Positions 43,872-52,361 of a stretch of 64,000 nucleotides of DNA are shown here, piece by piece (the first letter of the stretch is position 1; every line of letters starts with the position of its first letter). Below the pieces are notes generated by a model. It was given only the letters and a program-made list of their open reading frames with translations. It was not told the DNA's origin and ran no database searches. The stretch is taken from assembly GCA_046296295.1 (NCBI GenBank), contig JBKBLG010000001.1, positions 124,001-188,000 on the forward strand. Direction: 5' to 3'. The position numbers and the translations under genes were made by a program. The stretch is from UBA10646 sp046296295. Its GTDB lineage: Bacteria; Bacteroidota; Bacteroidia; Chitinophagales; Chitinophagaceae.

Positions 43872-44798
43872 TTATTTCAGTAAATCGCAAGGTTTTAAAC
43901 CTGTATGCTTTTTGAAAGCAGCACTAAAATGCGAAATAGAAGAGTAACCTAGCAAGGCCGAAACATCGGTAACACTCAAACCTTTTTCGTACAGCAAGTA
44001 TTTCGCATGTTCCATTCTTTGCTGCTGATAAAAATCGAAGATGGTAGTGCCAAACATTTCTTTGAAACCTTTTTTCAAATAGCACTCGTTAATGGCAACC
44101 TTACGGCTCAATTCTTTGATGGTAATAGGGTCGCCAATATGTTGCAATAAAATTTCGCGGGCATTCATAATGCGTTCGCGGCCAAACTCGTCGGCAAGAA
44201 ACTTACACGTGAACCCTTCTTCTTTTTCATCTACCAAGCAATCTAAACTGTACAACAATAATTCATGCACTTTAGCATTGGTGTATATATTTTCTAAGGC
44301 ACCGGTATAGCTGTGGTTCAACAAATCGTCAAGTACCCGACGCTTCTTGGCACAAAGCGGGAAGGTTTTGGTAAAGGCGGCTGGGTATTTGAAAGCCAAC
44401 ACCTCATCTTTCCGGTTACTTAATTTAACGTTATGTACAAACTGGTGTAAAAATGTGCTGCTGAAATGAAAGCTAAACACATCAATGGTATCGTGCTTAC
44501 CACTGCAATTTTTGGTAGGAAGTTCTTCGCATTGGGCACAACTTTTTTCGAAACAATACTTGTTACCTGAAATACAAAATCGTAGTTCTAAAAAGTTTTC
44601 GGTTGGGTTTTCTTCATTAACGTGGTATACCAACATACCGGTATCGTCGCTAATCCAAACTTTTTGAGCAAAGTACCTGCGAATAACATATTGGATAGAG
44701 CCTGGAATGTGCTGTTCTTTCATGTGCAGCAACGGCAGTGACGGCTCTATCGTATTACGATGAGCTACTTTCAAAATATCAAGGACGTTTTGCATCAT
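43872..44798 (-). CDS. AraC-family regulator with N-terminal Cys cluster
   Basis: A 308-residue regulator. The C-terminal AraC domain is intact: TIKELSRKVAINECYLKKGFKEMFG and SVTDVSALLGYSSISHFSAAFKKHTG. The N-terminal domain carries a cysteine-rich segment, FCISGNKYCFEKSCAQCEELPTKNC in two parts, spaced C-x6-C-x4-C-x2-C-x7-C. Such a cluster could bind metal or an Fe-S centre, or sense redox; that is inference. Target genes are not evident. It ends at a dtd-shared terminator. Confidence 0.83.
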   Translation of the reverse strand: MMQNVLDILKVAHRNTIEPSLPLLHMKEQHIPGSIQYVIRRYFAQKVWISDDTGMLVYHVNEENPTENFLELRFCISGNKYCFEKSCAQCEELPTKNCSGKHDTIDVFSFHFSSTFLHQFVHNVKLSNRKDEVLAFKYPAAFTKTFPLCAKKRRVLDDLLNHSYTGALENIYTNAKVHELLLYSLDCLVDEKEEGFTCKFLADEFGRERIMNAREILLQHIGDPITIKELSRKVAINECYLKKGFKEMFGTTIFDFYQQQRMEHAKYLLYEKGLSVTDVSALLGYSSISHFSAAFKKHTGLKPCDLLK

Positions 44799-44921
44799 GC
44801 GTGTAAAATTAGTTTATGTTCATTGTATCGAAAAACTTAAATGTATTAGGTAGCCATAATCAACCAATCTTTAGATACGTTTAACAGTAATACAACAAAA
44901 GGGAACATGAAAAGTTGAAAC

Positions 44922-44967
44922 CATTTACCGCAAGGTATTTTTGTACATGGTAACCTTACGGTAAATC
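44922..44967. repeat. Inverted pair of dispersed repeats (outward)
   Basis: CATTTACCGCAAGGT at 44922-44936 and ACCTTACGGTAAATC at 44953-44967, spaced by 16 bases, just past the lptD stop. It is the only pair whose AAAT ends face outward. In lptD-strand RNA the stem has one G-U pair and no mismatch. Confidence 0.92.
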
Positions 44968-44974
44968 CCATGGG

Positions 44975-47734
44975 TTATTGATTGTAAAAGAAACGGTTAC
45001 GGTTAATACGTAAATCGCGTAGAATACCACTTTTAGGATTGATAGTAATGCTGAAACTGCGGAACTGCCCTAAACTAAGGCTAATGGCCATTTGCCAACA
45101 GTGCATTTCGCGGGTCAGAAATACATTAAGGTTTTCGAGTCGGCGTTGTTTAAAATCGAAGTAAGTGTTACCCCCGAATTTCCATTTAGGTGTTAAACTG
45201 AAATCGCCGCTTAGGTTCATATTGGCATTCAATACGTTTTGAAAACCAAGTAATGTGCTATTGAAAATACGGTTGTAATTAAGTGAAAATTGTATTTGAG
45301 CCGACCAAGGAATATTGAAATCAACAAACTCAGCCGGGTTCTGCCGTACATATTCTAACTGACGCATTTGTTCATCGGGTGTCATTGTAGCATCGTTACC
45401 AATACGCTTTTTATCGTCTCTATCATCTTTTTTCTTGCTTTGTAGTTGTGTACTAATGGCTAAATTGGCACTAGTGAAATTACCCGGCAAGCGTAACTGA
45501 TTTATTCTTCTGCCGAGCGCATCTAAACGATATGGATCAACATTAGCAGTAGCAGTGATATTCACCTTTTCCCACAGGGTGCTACGCATTTGAATGCTAA
45601 AAGGCTGTAATTGCAGGCTATCTTGCAAAAAGTTGTATCCGCTGTTAATACTTAAACCGTCAATTAAACGAACCTTTTTGGTAGCTTTTCCTGTTGAGTC
45701 GGTTTTATCGGCTACTTTCATCTCAAAAAGATTATCGATACCAAAGTTCATACCCCCAAATCGGCCTTCACCATAAGCACCGCCTACAGAATTAATGAAT
45801 CGGCTAATACGTTGCGTACTGCCCTGCTGGTTCACCTGCACCGTGTAATGATCTTTTCGAGCCATATCGGGTTTGTAGCTCACACCAACGAAGGGCTTAA
45901 TCTCGTGGCGAATGGCTTTAACATTACCTTTCTTGAAATTGAACGTACCAAAAATTCGAGTGCTTGCATTAATACCTAAAGTAACTTCCCTTGCGGTAAA
46001 AAAACCTCTGTTGATGGTAGTATCTAACTTATTAGCGGCATTGTTCCATCGCAAGAGCGTTTCGGTACCATACCAACGCTCTGAAAAACCCAAATTCGGT
46101 GATAGAATAATAGGGCCAACGGCGGGTAATGCTAAAGTAATAGGTATGTTGTGCTGCATACCCCACTGTGTGGTATCGAGCAGCTTACGTAATGAGAAGG
46201 TACTATCAAAAAAACTTGCTTGCGTATTAACGGTTGTATTATACGACACTCCTATTTTCTCATACCATTTATCGCTATTAGCCCTTTTTTGGCTTTGAAA
46301 AGGATAGAAAGTGTTCACACTAAAGTTGATGGTAGGCAATTGCAAATTCACTCTCCTATCGATACTGTTTTGGCTGTGGTTAGCATTTACACTTAGGTTG
46401 TACTTTCCGGCTCCCCAACTTTTACTATAGCTAATGGTACTGTTCAACTGGTTTTGTACGTTCTGAATAGCATTGTTGGGTACAAACTGATTAAATCTGG
46501 TACTACCGGCACGTACGTTGGCAGAAAAATTTGTTCCAGGTCGGGCCTTACCATCTTGCGTGTGTGTCCAAAATACTTGAAAACTTCTATTGCTGATAAA
46601 TTCTTCATTAGCACCTGCACCAGCCCCCACTGCAATAAAGTTACGATTGAGTAACCGCGTATTTTGAACATTTAAATTGAATGTACCACGGTATTTGTAA
46701 CGTTTGAAATAGTTAGGATTTACCGTAAGGTTCCAACCACCGTAGCTATAAAAACTGGCACGTGTGGTAACATCCCAATAAGGGCTGAGTACTTTATAAT
46801 ATCCAAAATTTTCGAGTCCTAAACCAAAATCGGCATTCGTTGCAAACTGTGGTGGTAATATACCAGAGTGCCTGCCCGATGTAAGCGGGAAAATACCAAA
46901 TGGAATAGCAATGGGCATGGGAACACCTTCAAATTCAGGGTGTGCCGGCCCACTTACTGCCACTTTATTGGCTACCAACTTCACTTTCCTTGCTCGAAAG
47001 TTAAAGTGTGGGGTATCGAGGTTACAGGTAGTGAAAATAGTACGATAACCGAAAGCCACATTTTTATCTATTTTCTTTAGCTTTTCGGCATTCACAAACA
47101 TATCTCCTTCTTGATAGTACGAGTTTTTAAGTAATCCCTTTTGCGTTTGTAGGTTGAAATAAATGGTATCGTTAATACTGGTAGTACCGTTTTGTGTAAT
47201 TGTAGGCTTATCGCTCATGTTGGCAGTGGCGGTGTCTTTAGCGCCAAAAGCTTTGACCACTTGTGTACCTTGATCGAAGAAAATGGTACCCGCATCGAGC
47301 TTTACATCTTTTTGTGCTACCGATGCCTTGCCATACAGAAAAAATTGATTGGTATTAATAATGAGTACACCGCTATCATCGGCACTGTACTCAACAGGCG
47401 CATCAAGTGAGTCTTTAGAGATGAGTAGTGTATCTACTTTGGCCACTTTGCCACTATCCATTTTCGTTCGACTCGAATCGTTAATAATGTTGTTAATTGT
47501 GGTATCGCTAACAACCTGCGGACTGGGCTTAGCGTTATTTACCGTAAGGTTATTCACATTTTGATTACGCCTAGTAGTTGGCTTGCTAGTATCTGCTAAC
47601 AATCTACGTAACAAAAAGCTGTTACCCTTATGTTTGTAGGTATGCGTAGGTAGGCCAAAGGCAAATGCACTTACAGCTAATAAGAGCGCCAAAGCCACCT
47701 GCCAACTGCGAAAAGAATAACAACTACTACCCAT
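44975..47734 (-). CDS. lptD: LPS-assembly outer-membrane protein LptD
   Basis: A 919-residue LptD homologue in Bacteroidetes style. It has a signal/anchor region, an OstA-type periplasmic domain (about 120-290; LIINTNQFFLYGKASVAQKDVKLDAG split in the usual strand order, and YQEGDMFVNAEKLKKI), then a large barrel of about 600 residues ending NRNRFFYNQ. LptD inserts LPS into the outer leaflet with LptE. The cysteine arrangement of E. coli LptD is not seen. The ATG at 47734 replaces a TTG at 47773. Repeats inside: 45988 (FTAR, antisense), 46717 (NLTVNP), 47536 (NLTVNN). Confidence 0.87.
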   Translation of the reverse strand: MGSSCYSFRSWQVALALLLAVSAFAFGLPTHTYKHKGNSFLLRRLLADTSKPTTRRNQNVNNLTVNNAKPSPQVVSDTTINNIINDSSRTKMDSGKVAKVDTLLISKDSLDAPVEYSADDSGVLIINTNQFFLYGKASVAQKDVKLDAGTIFFDQGTQVVKAFGAKDTATANMSDKPTITQNGTTSINDTIYFNLQTQKGLLKNSYYQEGDMFVNAEKLKKIDKNVAFGYRTIFTTCNLDTPHFNFRARKVKLVANKVAVSGPAHPEFEGVPMPIAIPFGIFPLTSGRHSGILPPQFATNADFGLGLENFGYYKVLSPYWDVTTRASFYSYGGWNLTVNPNYFKRYKYRGTFNLNVQNTRLLNRNFIAVGAGAGANEEFISNRSFQVFWTHTQDGKARPGTNFSANVRAGSTRFNQFVPNNAIQNVQNQLNSTISYSKSWGAGKYNLSVNANHSQNSIDRRVNLQLPTINFSVNTFYPFQSQKRANSDKWYEKIGVSYNTTVNTQASFFDSTFSLRKLLDTTQWGMQHNIPITLALPAVGPIILSPNLGFSERWYGTETLLRWNNAANKLDTTINRGFFTAREVTLGINASTRIFGTFNFKKGNVKAIRHEIKPFVGVSYKPDMARKDHYTVQVNQQGSTQRISRFINSVGGAYGEGRFGGMNFGIDNLFEMKVADKTDSTGKATKKVRLIDGLSINSGYNFLQDSLQLQPFSIQMRSTLWEKVNITATANVDPYRLDALGRRINQLRLPGNFTSANLAISTQLQSKKKDDRDDKKRIGNDATMTPDEQMRQLEYVRQNPAEFVDFNIPWSAQIQFSLNYNRIFNSTLLGFQNVLNANMNLSGDFSLTPKWKFGGNTYFDFKQRRLENLNVFLTREMHCWQMAISLSLGQFRSFSITINPKSGILRDLRINRNRFFYNQ

Positions 47735-47751
47735 TCTATTTGTAATGCTGG

Positions 47752-47759
47752 CAAAAATA
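47752..47759 (-). promoter_or_regulatory. Bacteroidetes -7 element for lptD
   Basis: TATTTTTG on the minus strand fits TAnnTTTG and lies 17 bases before the ATG at 47734, supporting that start. Confidence 0.45.
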
Positions 47760-47808
47760 GGGTTTTGAAACAACCTCTACGAGTAGACAGTGATAACGAA
47801 AAGTGAAT

Positions 47809-48729
47809 ATGAAGCAATTAATGAATCTTTTACTTAAATGTGCAGCCATACTTGTATTGGCTGTAGGTACTTACGTAAATGCTTTCGCACAAAAAACAAA
47901 AACCATTAAAACCATCATTATAGATGCTGGTCACGGTGGTAACGATATTGGCGCCCGCGGTAGTAATACCAACGAGGCTACTGTAACCTTACAACTAGCA
48001 TTACAACTACGAGATAGATTGCAACAAGTGCTGCCAGACGTAAAAATTATTCTTACCCGTGATGATGAAGCACTACCCGGTGGCGTTAGCGATCACAAAG
48101 AAGCGAATAGAATTAGAGCTCGTATTGCCAATGAAAACAAAGGTGATTTATTTATCAGCATCCATTGTAACAGTGCTCAAACACGCTATAAATCTACCGT
48201 TGTAGGCTATAAAACAGAAACCTATTATACCGGCAAAGGCAAGAAGCGTAAAAAGCGTACACGCCAAGTGCCTATTTACCATCGAGAATCGCTGGGCTGT
48301 GCTGCTTATGGTACCGAAACATACATTTGGGCAATCAATAAAAACGATATCAAACGCAAGTATGCCAACGCTACTGCCGATGAATTTGGTGAGCAAGGCG
48401 GTGGAATGCCTGAAGATGAAGATCCGGTGGCACAAATACAAGCAAGTTTGAGAACCAAACAATTTTTTGATCGTAGCCTTCGCATTGCCGAGTTGGTAGA
48501 AGAAGAGTTTGTGAAACAAGGCCGTAGAAGTTTAGGTGTTAAACAGAGAAACCATACCGGTATCTGGGTACTACAAGCCACCGCTATGCCGAGTATTCTA
48601 ATAGAAACAGGCTTCATTTGTAACGATGAAGAAGAAGCTTACATGATGAGTGAAAAAGGCCAACAAGAAATTACCTATGCCATTATGAGAGCTGTATTGC
48701 GTTACAAAGAGTTTTTGGCCGGCCGATAA
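47809..48729 (+). CDS. N-acetylmuramoyl-L-alanine amidase (Amidase_3)
   Basis: A 306-residue secreted zinc amidase that cuts the bond between N-acetylmuramic acid and L-alanine of peptidoglycan. Zn and catalytic motifs are IIIDAGHGGNDIGA (His), SNTNEATV (Glu), FISIHCNSA (His) and SILIETGFICNDEEE (Glu). An inserted segment rich in Arg/Lys (YYTGKGKKRKKRTRQ) is unusual. The signal peptide ends TYVNAFAQ; its codons hold TTACGTAAATG, a degenerate relative of the dispersed repeat. The ATG at 47809 replaces a GTG at 47803. Divergent from lptD. Confidence 0.9.
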   Translation: MKQLMNLLLKCAAILVLAVGTYVNAFAQKTKTIKTIIIDAGHGGNDIGARGSNTNEATVTLQLALQLRDRLQQVLPDVKIILTRDDEALPGGVSDHKEANRIRARIANENKGDLFISIHCNSAQTRYKSTVVGYKTETYYTGKGKKRKKRTRQVPIYHRESLGCAAYGTETYIWAINKNDIKRKYANATADEFGEQGGGMPEDEDPVAQIQASLRTKQFFDRSLRIAELVEEEFVKQGRRSLGVKQRNHTGIWVLQATAMPSILIETGFICNDEEEAYMMSEKGQQEITYAIMRAVLRYKEFLAGR

Positions 48730-48752
48730 TTTTTACCTTTTATACTAACAAT

Positions 48753-48767
48753 GCCTTACGGCAAATG
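48753..48767 (+). repeat. Dispersed repeat copy, intergenic
   Basis: GCCTTACGGCAAATG (G..C subtype) in the 62-base gap between the amidase and ABC exporter genes. Confidence 0.92.
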
Positions 48768-48791
48768 CTTACGCTGTAGCTTTGGCGCCTC

Positions 48792-50624
48792 ATGAAGCAT
48801 TTAGCTACCTTACATCACTATTTCTGGAAGTACAAATACCGCTTTTTTATCGGTATTTTCTTTGTAGTTGCTTCTAACTATTTCGCAGTAATTGCACCAG
48901 AAATTACAGGCTTTGTAGTAAGTCAGGTACAGAAAAACTTACCAGGCGGCGGCGCAGCCAATAACAAATACGCAGTAAGCCACGATTGGCTCATGCACCA
49001 GTTCACTGAATGGGTACAGCATAAATCATTCGCCAGCCTCATCATTATTTGTAGTATTACAATTCTTACTGTTGCAATTATCAGAGGTGTGCTCATGTTT
49101 TTTATGCGGCAAACCATTATTGTAATGAGCCGCCACATTGAGTTTGACCAAAAAAACGAAATATTCAACCACTATCAGCAGTTAGATGCTAGCTTCTTCC
49201 GAAGCCAAAGCACCGGCGATTTAATGAACCGCATTACAGAAGATGTTAGTAGAGTTCGTATGTACACGGGCCCTGCCATTATGTACCTCATAAACCTTGT
49301 AACGCTTATCGGTTTTTGCTTGGTAAAAATGACCACCAAAAATCAAGAACTCACCTTTTTGGTACTTACCCCGCTGCCTATTTTAGCCATTACTATTTAC
49401 ACGGTTAACACCATCATTAATAAACGTAGCGAAAAAGTACAAAGTTTATTAAGCGATTTAACTACCAATGCACAAGAGAGCTATTCAGGCATAAGAGTTA
49501 TCAAATCATTTGTGCAAGAGAAAGCCATGCTCGGTTTTTTTACTAAAAACAGCGAAGCATACCGCCAAAATGCAGTAGCACTCGCTAAAACTGAAGCCAT
49601 CTACTTCCCTAGTATGACTTTATTGATAGGCTTGAGCACGCTGCTTACCATATATGTTGGTAGCAAAATGGCTATCGTTGACCCTATTAACAATGTTGGA
49701 TTGATTGTAGAATTTGTAATTTATATCAACATGCTCACCTTTCCGGTAAGTGCTATTGGGTGGACCGCCAGCATGATTCAAAGAGCAGCAGCATCGCAAA
49801 AACGTATCAACGAGTTTTTACAAACCAAGCCCGAAATCAACGATAGCAAAGCAGTATCAACACATATACCTTACGGTAAAATTGTGTTCGATCGGGTAAC
49901 ATTCACCTATCCACACACAGGTATTACTGCTTTGAAAAATGTAAGCATCGCCATAGAACCCGGCGAAAAATGGATGATACTTGGCAAAACAGGAAGCGGC
50001 AAAACAACACTTGCACAATTATTACTACGCTGCTTTCAACCCGAAAGTGGTAGCATCACTTGGGGTGGCAATTCACTAGATACCATACCACTTCAACATT
50101 TACGTAAGTGTATTAGCTACGTACCACAAGATGGGTTCTTGTTTAGCGACACCGTTGCCAACAATATTGCTTTTGGTATAGCTGAAGAGGCTAACCAAAC
50201 GGCCATTGAACATGCAGCCCAACTAGCTTATGTGCATCATGATATCGAAGCATTACCTCAACAATATCAAACTTTGGTTGGAGAAAGAGGCGTAACGTTA
50301 AGTGGCGGACAAAAACAGCGTATTGCCATTGCCAGAGCATTAATGAAGCCCTCTGAACTAATTATACTCGATGATAGTTTAAGTGCTGTTGACACAAAAA
50401 CAGAAAATGCCATTATTACCAACTTGTACACACACTTAAAAGAAAGTACGGTGTTGATGATTACACATCGTATTTTCAATGGCTTTCAATTCGATAAAAT
50501 TCTGGTGTTAGACCATGGCACAATTGCAGAAATTGGCACGCACGAAACCCTAATACAACAAAAAGGGTACTATGCTCAACTCTACGAGAAACAAATTTTA
50601 AAGCAATCTGAAAATGCCATTTAG
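48792..50624 (+). CDS. ABC exporter (TMD-NBD half-transporter)
   Basis: A 610-residue half-transporter with six membrane helices in the first 330 residues and a C-terminal ATPase domain. Walker A is GKTGSGKTT, the Q-loop CISYVPQDGFLFSD, the signature LSGGQKQRIAIARAL and the Walker B LIILDDSLSAVD, followed by the H-loop MITHRI. The usual catalytic Glu after Walker B is Asp, as in MdlA/BmrC-type subunits that work in heterodimers; a partner is not adjacent. The substrate is unknown (lipid or drug). Repeat copy 49868-49882 sits between the two domains in a different frame, IPYGKI. Confidence 0.87.
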   Translation: MKHLATLHHYFWKYKYRFFIGIFFVVASNYFAVIAPEITGFVVSQVQKNLPGGGAANNKYAVSHDWLMHQFTEWVQHKSFASLIIICSITILTVAIIRGVLMFFMRQTIIVMSRHIEFDQKNEIFNHYQQLDASFFRSQSTGDLMNRITEDVSRVRMYTGPAIMYLINLVTLIGFCLVKMTTKNQELTFLVLTPLPILAITIYTVNTIINKRSEKVQSLLSDLTTNAQESYSGIRVIKSFVQEKAMLGFFTKNSEAYRQNAVALAKTEAIYFPSMTLLIGLSTLLTIYVGSKMAIVDPINNVGLIVEFVIYINMLTFPVSAIGWTASMIQRAAASQKRINEFLQTKPEINDSKAVSTHIPYGKIVFDRVTFTYPHTGITALKNVSIAIEPGEKWMILGKTGSGKTTLAQLLLRCFQPESGSITWGGNSLDTIPLQHLRKCISYVPQDGFLFSDTVANNIAFGIAEEANQTAIEHAAQLAYVHHDIEALPQQYQTLVGERGVTLSGGQKQRIAIARALMKPSELIILDDSLSAVDTKTENAIITNLYTHLKESTVLMITHRIFNGFQFDKILVLDHGTIAEIGTHETLIQQKGYYAQLYEKQILKQSENAI

Positions 50625-50652
50625 TTGATCGAAATAAGGATTTTAGCAAAGT

Positions 50653-50682
50653 TTTGACAATTCAATTACATCATTATATTTG
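50653..50682 (+). promoter_or_regulatory. Bacteroidetes promoter (-33 TTTG, -7 TATATTTG)
   Basis: TTTG at 50653-50656 and TATATTTG at 50675-50682 with an 18-base spacer. It is the best full match to the Bacteroidetes promoter in the window and lies 42 bases before the proposed GTG start at 50725. Confidence 0.65.
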
Positions 50683-50724
50683 TATTAATCAAACCAACAT
50701 TTGTTTACAAAAAACTCAACAACT

Positions 50725-51159
50725 GTGGCGTACGATAATCAGGAAAAGAAAATGGATAGTGTGTACAGCAAGCGTATTAGAGCCGGAAAAAGACGCACTT
50801 ATTTTTTTGATGTGAAGGCGACTCGTGGTAACGATTACTATCTTACCATTACAGAAAGTCGTAAGCGTTTCGATAGCGACGGCTATGATAGACACAAAGT
50901 ATTTTTATACAAAGAAGATTTCAACAAGTTTTTAAAAGCCTTGAATGAAGCAGTTGCTTACGTAAAAACTGAGTTGATGCCCGATTTCGATTTTGATGCA
51001 TTCAACCATGAATACCCAGAAAATGAAGAAGAACAAGCAGAAAATGCTACTGCTGCAACTGTGATTGATATTATTACCGACAACAACTACGCAACTGCTG
51101 TTGCAAAAACAAACCATGGCTTCGGTGATTTAAGTAACGAAGCGGTTGATAAATGGTAA
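50725..51159 (+). CDS. DUF3276 / PUR-alpha-like nucleic-acid-binding protein
   Basis: A 144-residue protein starting at GTG (VAYDNQEKKMDSVYSKRI). The core YSKRIRAGKRRTYFFDVKATRGNDYYLTITESRK is split over several strands, and HKVFLYKEDFNKFLKALNEAV is the helix of a PUR repeat (DUF3276). PUR-alpha proteins bind single-stranded nucleic acid. The C-terminal 55 residues are acidic and look disordered. The GTG at 50725 fits homologues that start MAYDNQ; the TTG at 50701 and an ATG at 50752 are alternatives. Confidence 0.86.
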   Translation: MAYDNQEKKMDSVYSKRIRAGKRRTYFFDVKATRGNDYYLTITESRKRFDSDGYDRHKVFLYKEDFNKFLKALNEAVAYVKTELMPDFDFDAFNHEYPENEEEQAENATAATVIDIITDNNYATAVAKTNHGFGDLSNEAVDKW

Positions 51160-51194
51160 TCTAGAGTCTTAAAACCAAACCAATACTAATTGCT

Positions 51195-51217
51195 ATCCCA
51201 CTGCTTTGCAGTGGGAT
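51195..51217 (+). terminator. Rho-independent terminator
   Basis: A 10-bp stem ATCCCACTGC / GCAGTGGGAT with a TTT loop and a T-run, downstream of the DUF3276 gene. Confidence 0.93.
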
Positions 51218-51231
51218 TTTTTTATGGCATT

Positions 51232-51259
51232 AAAAAGCCGCTTTTACAAGCGGCTTTTT
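51232..51259. terminator. Bidirectional terminator
   Basis: A 12-bp stem AAAAAGCCGCTT / AAGCGGCTTTTT around TTAC, between the convergent DUF3276 and A-type Fe-S genes. It sits directly after another terminator. Confidence 0.9.
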
Positions 51260-51289
51260 AATTATAAGAGCTTACAATTAGTATCAAAC

Positions 51290-51643
51290 TTATACAGCAA
51301 ATGAACTGCCACAACCACAGGTACTACTGGCATTTGGATTATTAAATGTGAAACCTCTGTTATTCAAACCATTTTCCCAATTAATACTGATACCAAATAA
51401 ATAAAGTTCATGTGCTTTATTCATGATACATGGAATGCCCTCTATTTCAAAGGCAACATCGCCTTCTTGAATGGTATCGAAGCCTAATACATAGCTTAAG
51501 CCACTGCATCCGCCACCTTTTACACCTATACGTAGGCGTTGTGTGGCATCGAAGTTTGGCTCGTTCATTAATCGTTTTATTTCTTCTACAGCAGTTGCTG
51601 TTAGTTGTACCGGTGCTGTAATGGTATCGGTGGTTGCTTGCAT
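51290..51643 (-). CDS. A-type Fe-S cluster carrier protein (IscA/ErpA-like)
   Basis: A 117-residue A-type carrier. The three conserved cysteines are in GGGCSGLSYVLGF and STCGCGSSF. It accepts or delivers Fe-S clusters to apo-enzymes. Such proteins in Bacteroidetes are close to SufA/IscA; ErpA is an alternative. The ATG at 51643 is used; the TTG at 51652 is less likely. No suf or isc genes are adjacent. It is divergent from the DUF-type gene at 51780. Confidence 0.9.
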   Translation of the reverse strand: MQATTDTITAPVQLTATAVEEIKRLMNEPNFDATQRLRIGVKGGGCSGLSYVLGFDTIQEGDVAFEIEGIPCIMNKAHELYLFGISINWENGLNNRGFTFNNPNASSTCGCGSSFAV

Positions 51644-51675
51644 GGTAACCAAAATTTAGTTGCAAAAATAATCAA

Positions 51676-51690
51676 CATTTACCGCAAGGC
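51676..51690 (-). repeat. Dispersed repeat copy, intergenic
   Basis: GCCTTGCGGTAAATG on the minus strand in the divergent region between two genes. It is the only noncoding copy with a G..T pair at positions 1 and 10. Confidence 0.9.
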
Positions 51691-51753
51691 ACACATATCA
51701 ATGCTTGCTTGTTTTACTAAAAAGGAAATTTAACAACCACAGCCTAACAGACT

Positions 51754-51761
51754 TATTTTTG
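51754..51761 (+). promoter_or_regulatory. Bacteroidetes -7 element
   Basis: TATTTTTG fits TAnnTTTG, 19 bases before the ATG at 51780. Confidence 0.4.
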
Positions 51762-51779
51762 TTGCACAAGTAATTTTCT

Positions 51780-52295
51780 ATGAACGATACACAATGGGTT
51801 TTTGCAGTGGCTTTCGCCATTGGAATTGGTGGTTTAGTGGCTTACCTTACTTTTTTGAAACGCAGAAATGAAGCTATTATTCAAACTGAATCGAAAGCTA
51901 AAGATGGTTATTCAATACAACTTCAACTTACGGCCTATGAACGTTTAACGTTGTTGGTAGATAGAATTGCACTTCAAAATATAATACCAAGATTAAATAA
52001 TGCTAATTTTTCTGCAAGAGATTTGCAACAGGCATTAACACAAAGTATTAGAGAAGAGTTTGAATATAATATTAGTCAGCAAATTTATGTGAGTGCCGAT
52101 GCTTGGAGTGCAGTTAAAAATCTGAAAGAGCAAAACATGCTTATTGTGAACCAAACTGCAAGTACACTTCCAGCCAATGCCACAGGCTTAGACCTCGCTA
52201 AAAATATCATGGATTATTTAATGAATAACCGTGTAGGCACCTTGCACGAGGTGGTTAGCGAAGTATTAAGTTACGAGGCTAAAAAATTATTATAA
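51780..52295 (+). CDS. Conserved membrane-anchored hypothetical protein
   Basis: A 171-residue protein with one N-terminal membrane helix (WVFAVAFAIGIGGLVAYLTFL) and a cytoplasmic helical domain, LTAYERLTLLVDRIALQNIIPRL onward. I recall such proteins in Bacteroidetes directly upstream of the methylmalonyl-CoA mutase large-chain gene but know no function. The C-terminus MNNRVGTLHEVVSEVLSYEAKKLL is helical. It is 66 bases before the mutase gene on the same strand. Confidence 0.6.
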   Translation: MNDTQWVFAVAFAIGIGGLVAYLTFLKRRNEAIIQTESKAKDGYSIQLQLTAYERLTLLVDRIALQNIIPRLNNANFSARDLQQALTQSIREEFEYNISQQIYVSADAWSAVKNLKEQNMLIVNQTASTLPANATGLDLAKNIMDYLMNNRVGTLHEVVSEVLSYEAKKLL

Positions 52296-52361
52296 GTACT
52301 GTTTAAAATCAGTCAAAACTTTCGTTTTGCTGTTTACTTTACACCACAAATTCTAACGACG

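Noticed and set aside
47869..47883. TACTTACGTAAATGC in the amidase signal peptide; similar TTACGTAA strings near 37752 and 36092
   Set aside because: They lack one base of the TTACGGTAA core; TTACGTAA is a short palindrome that can occur by chance.
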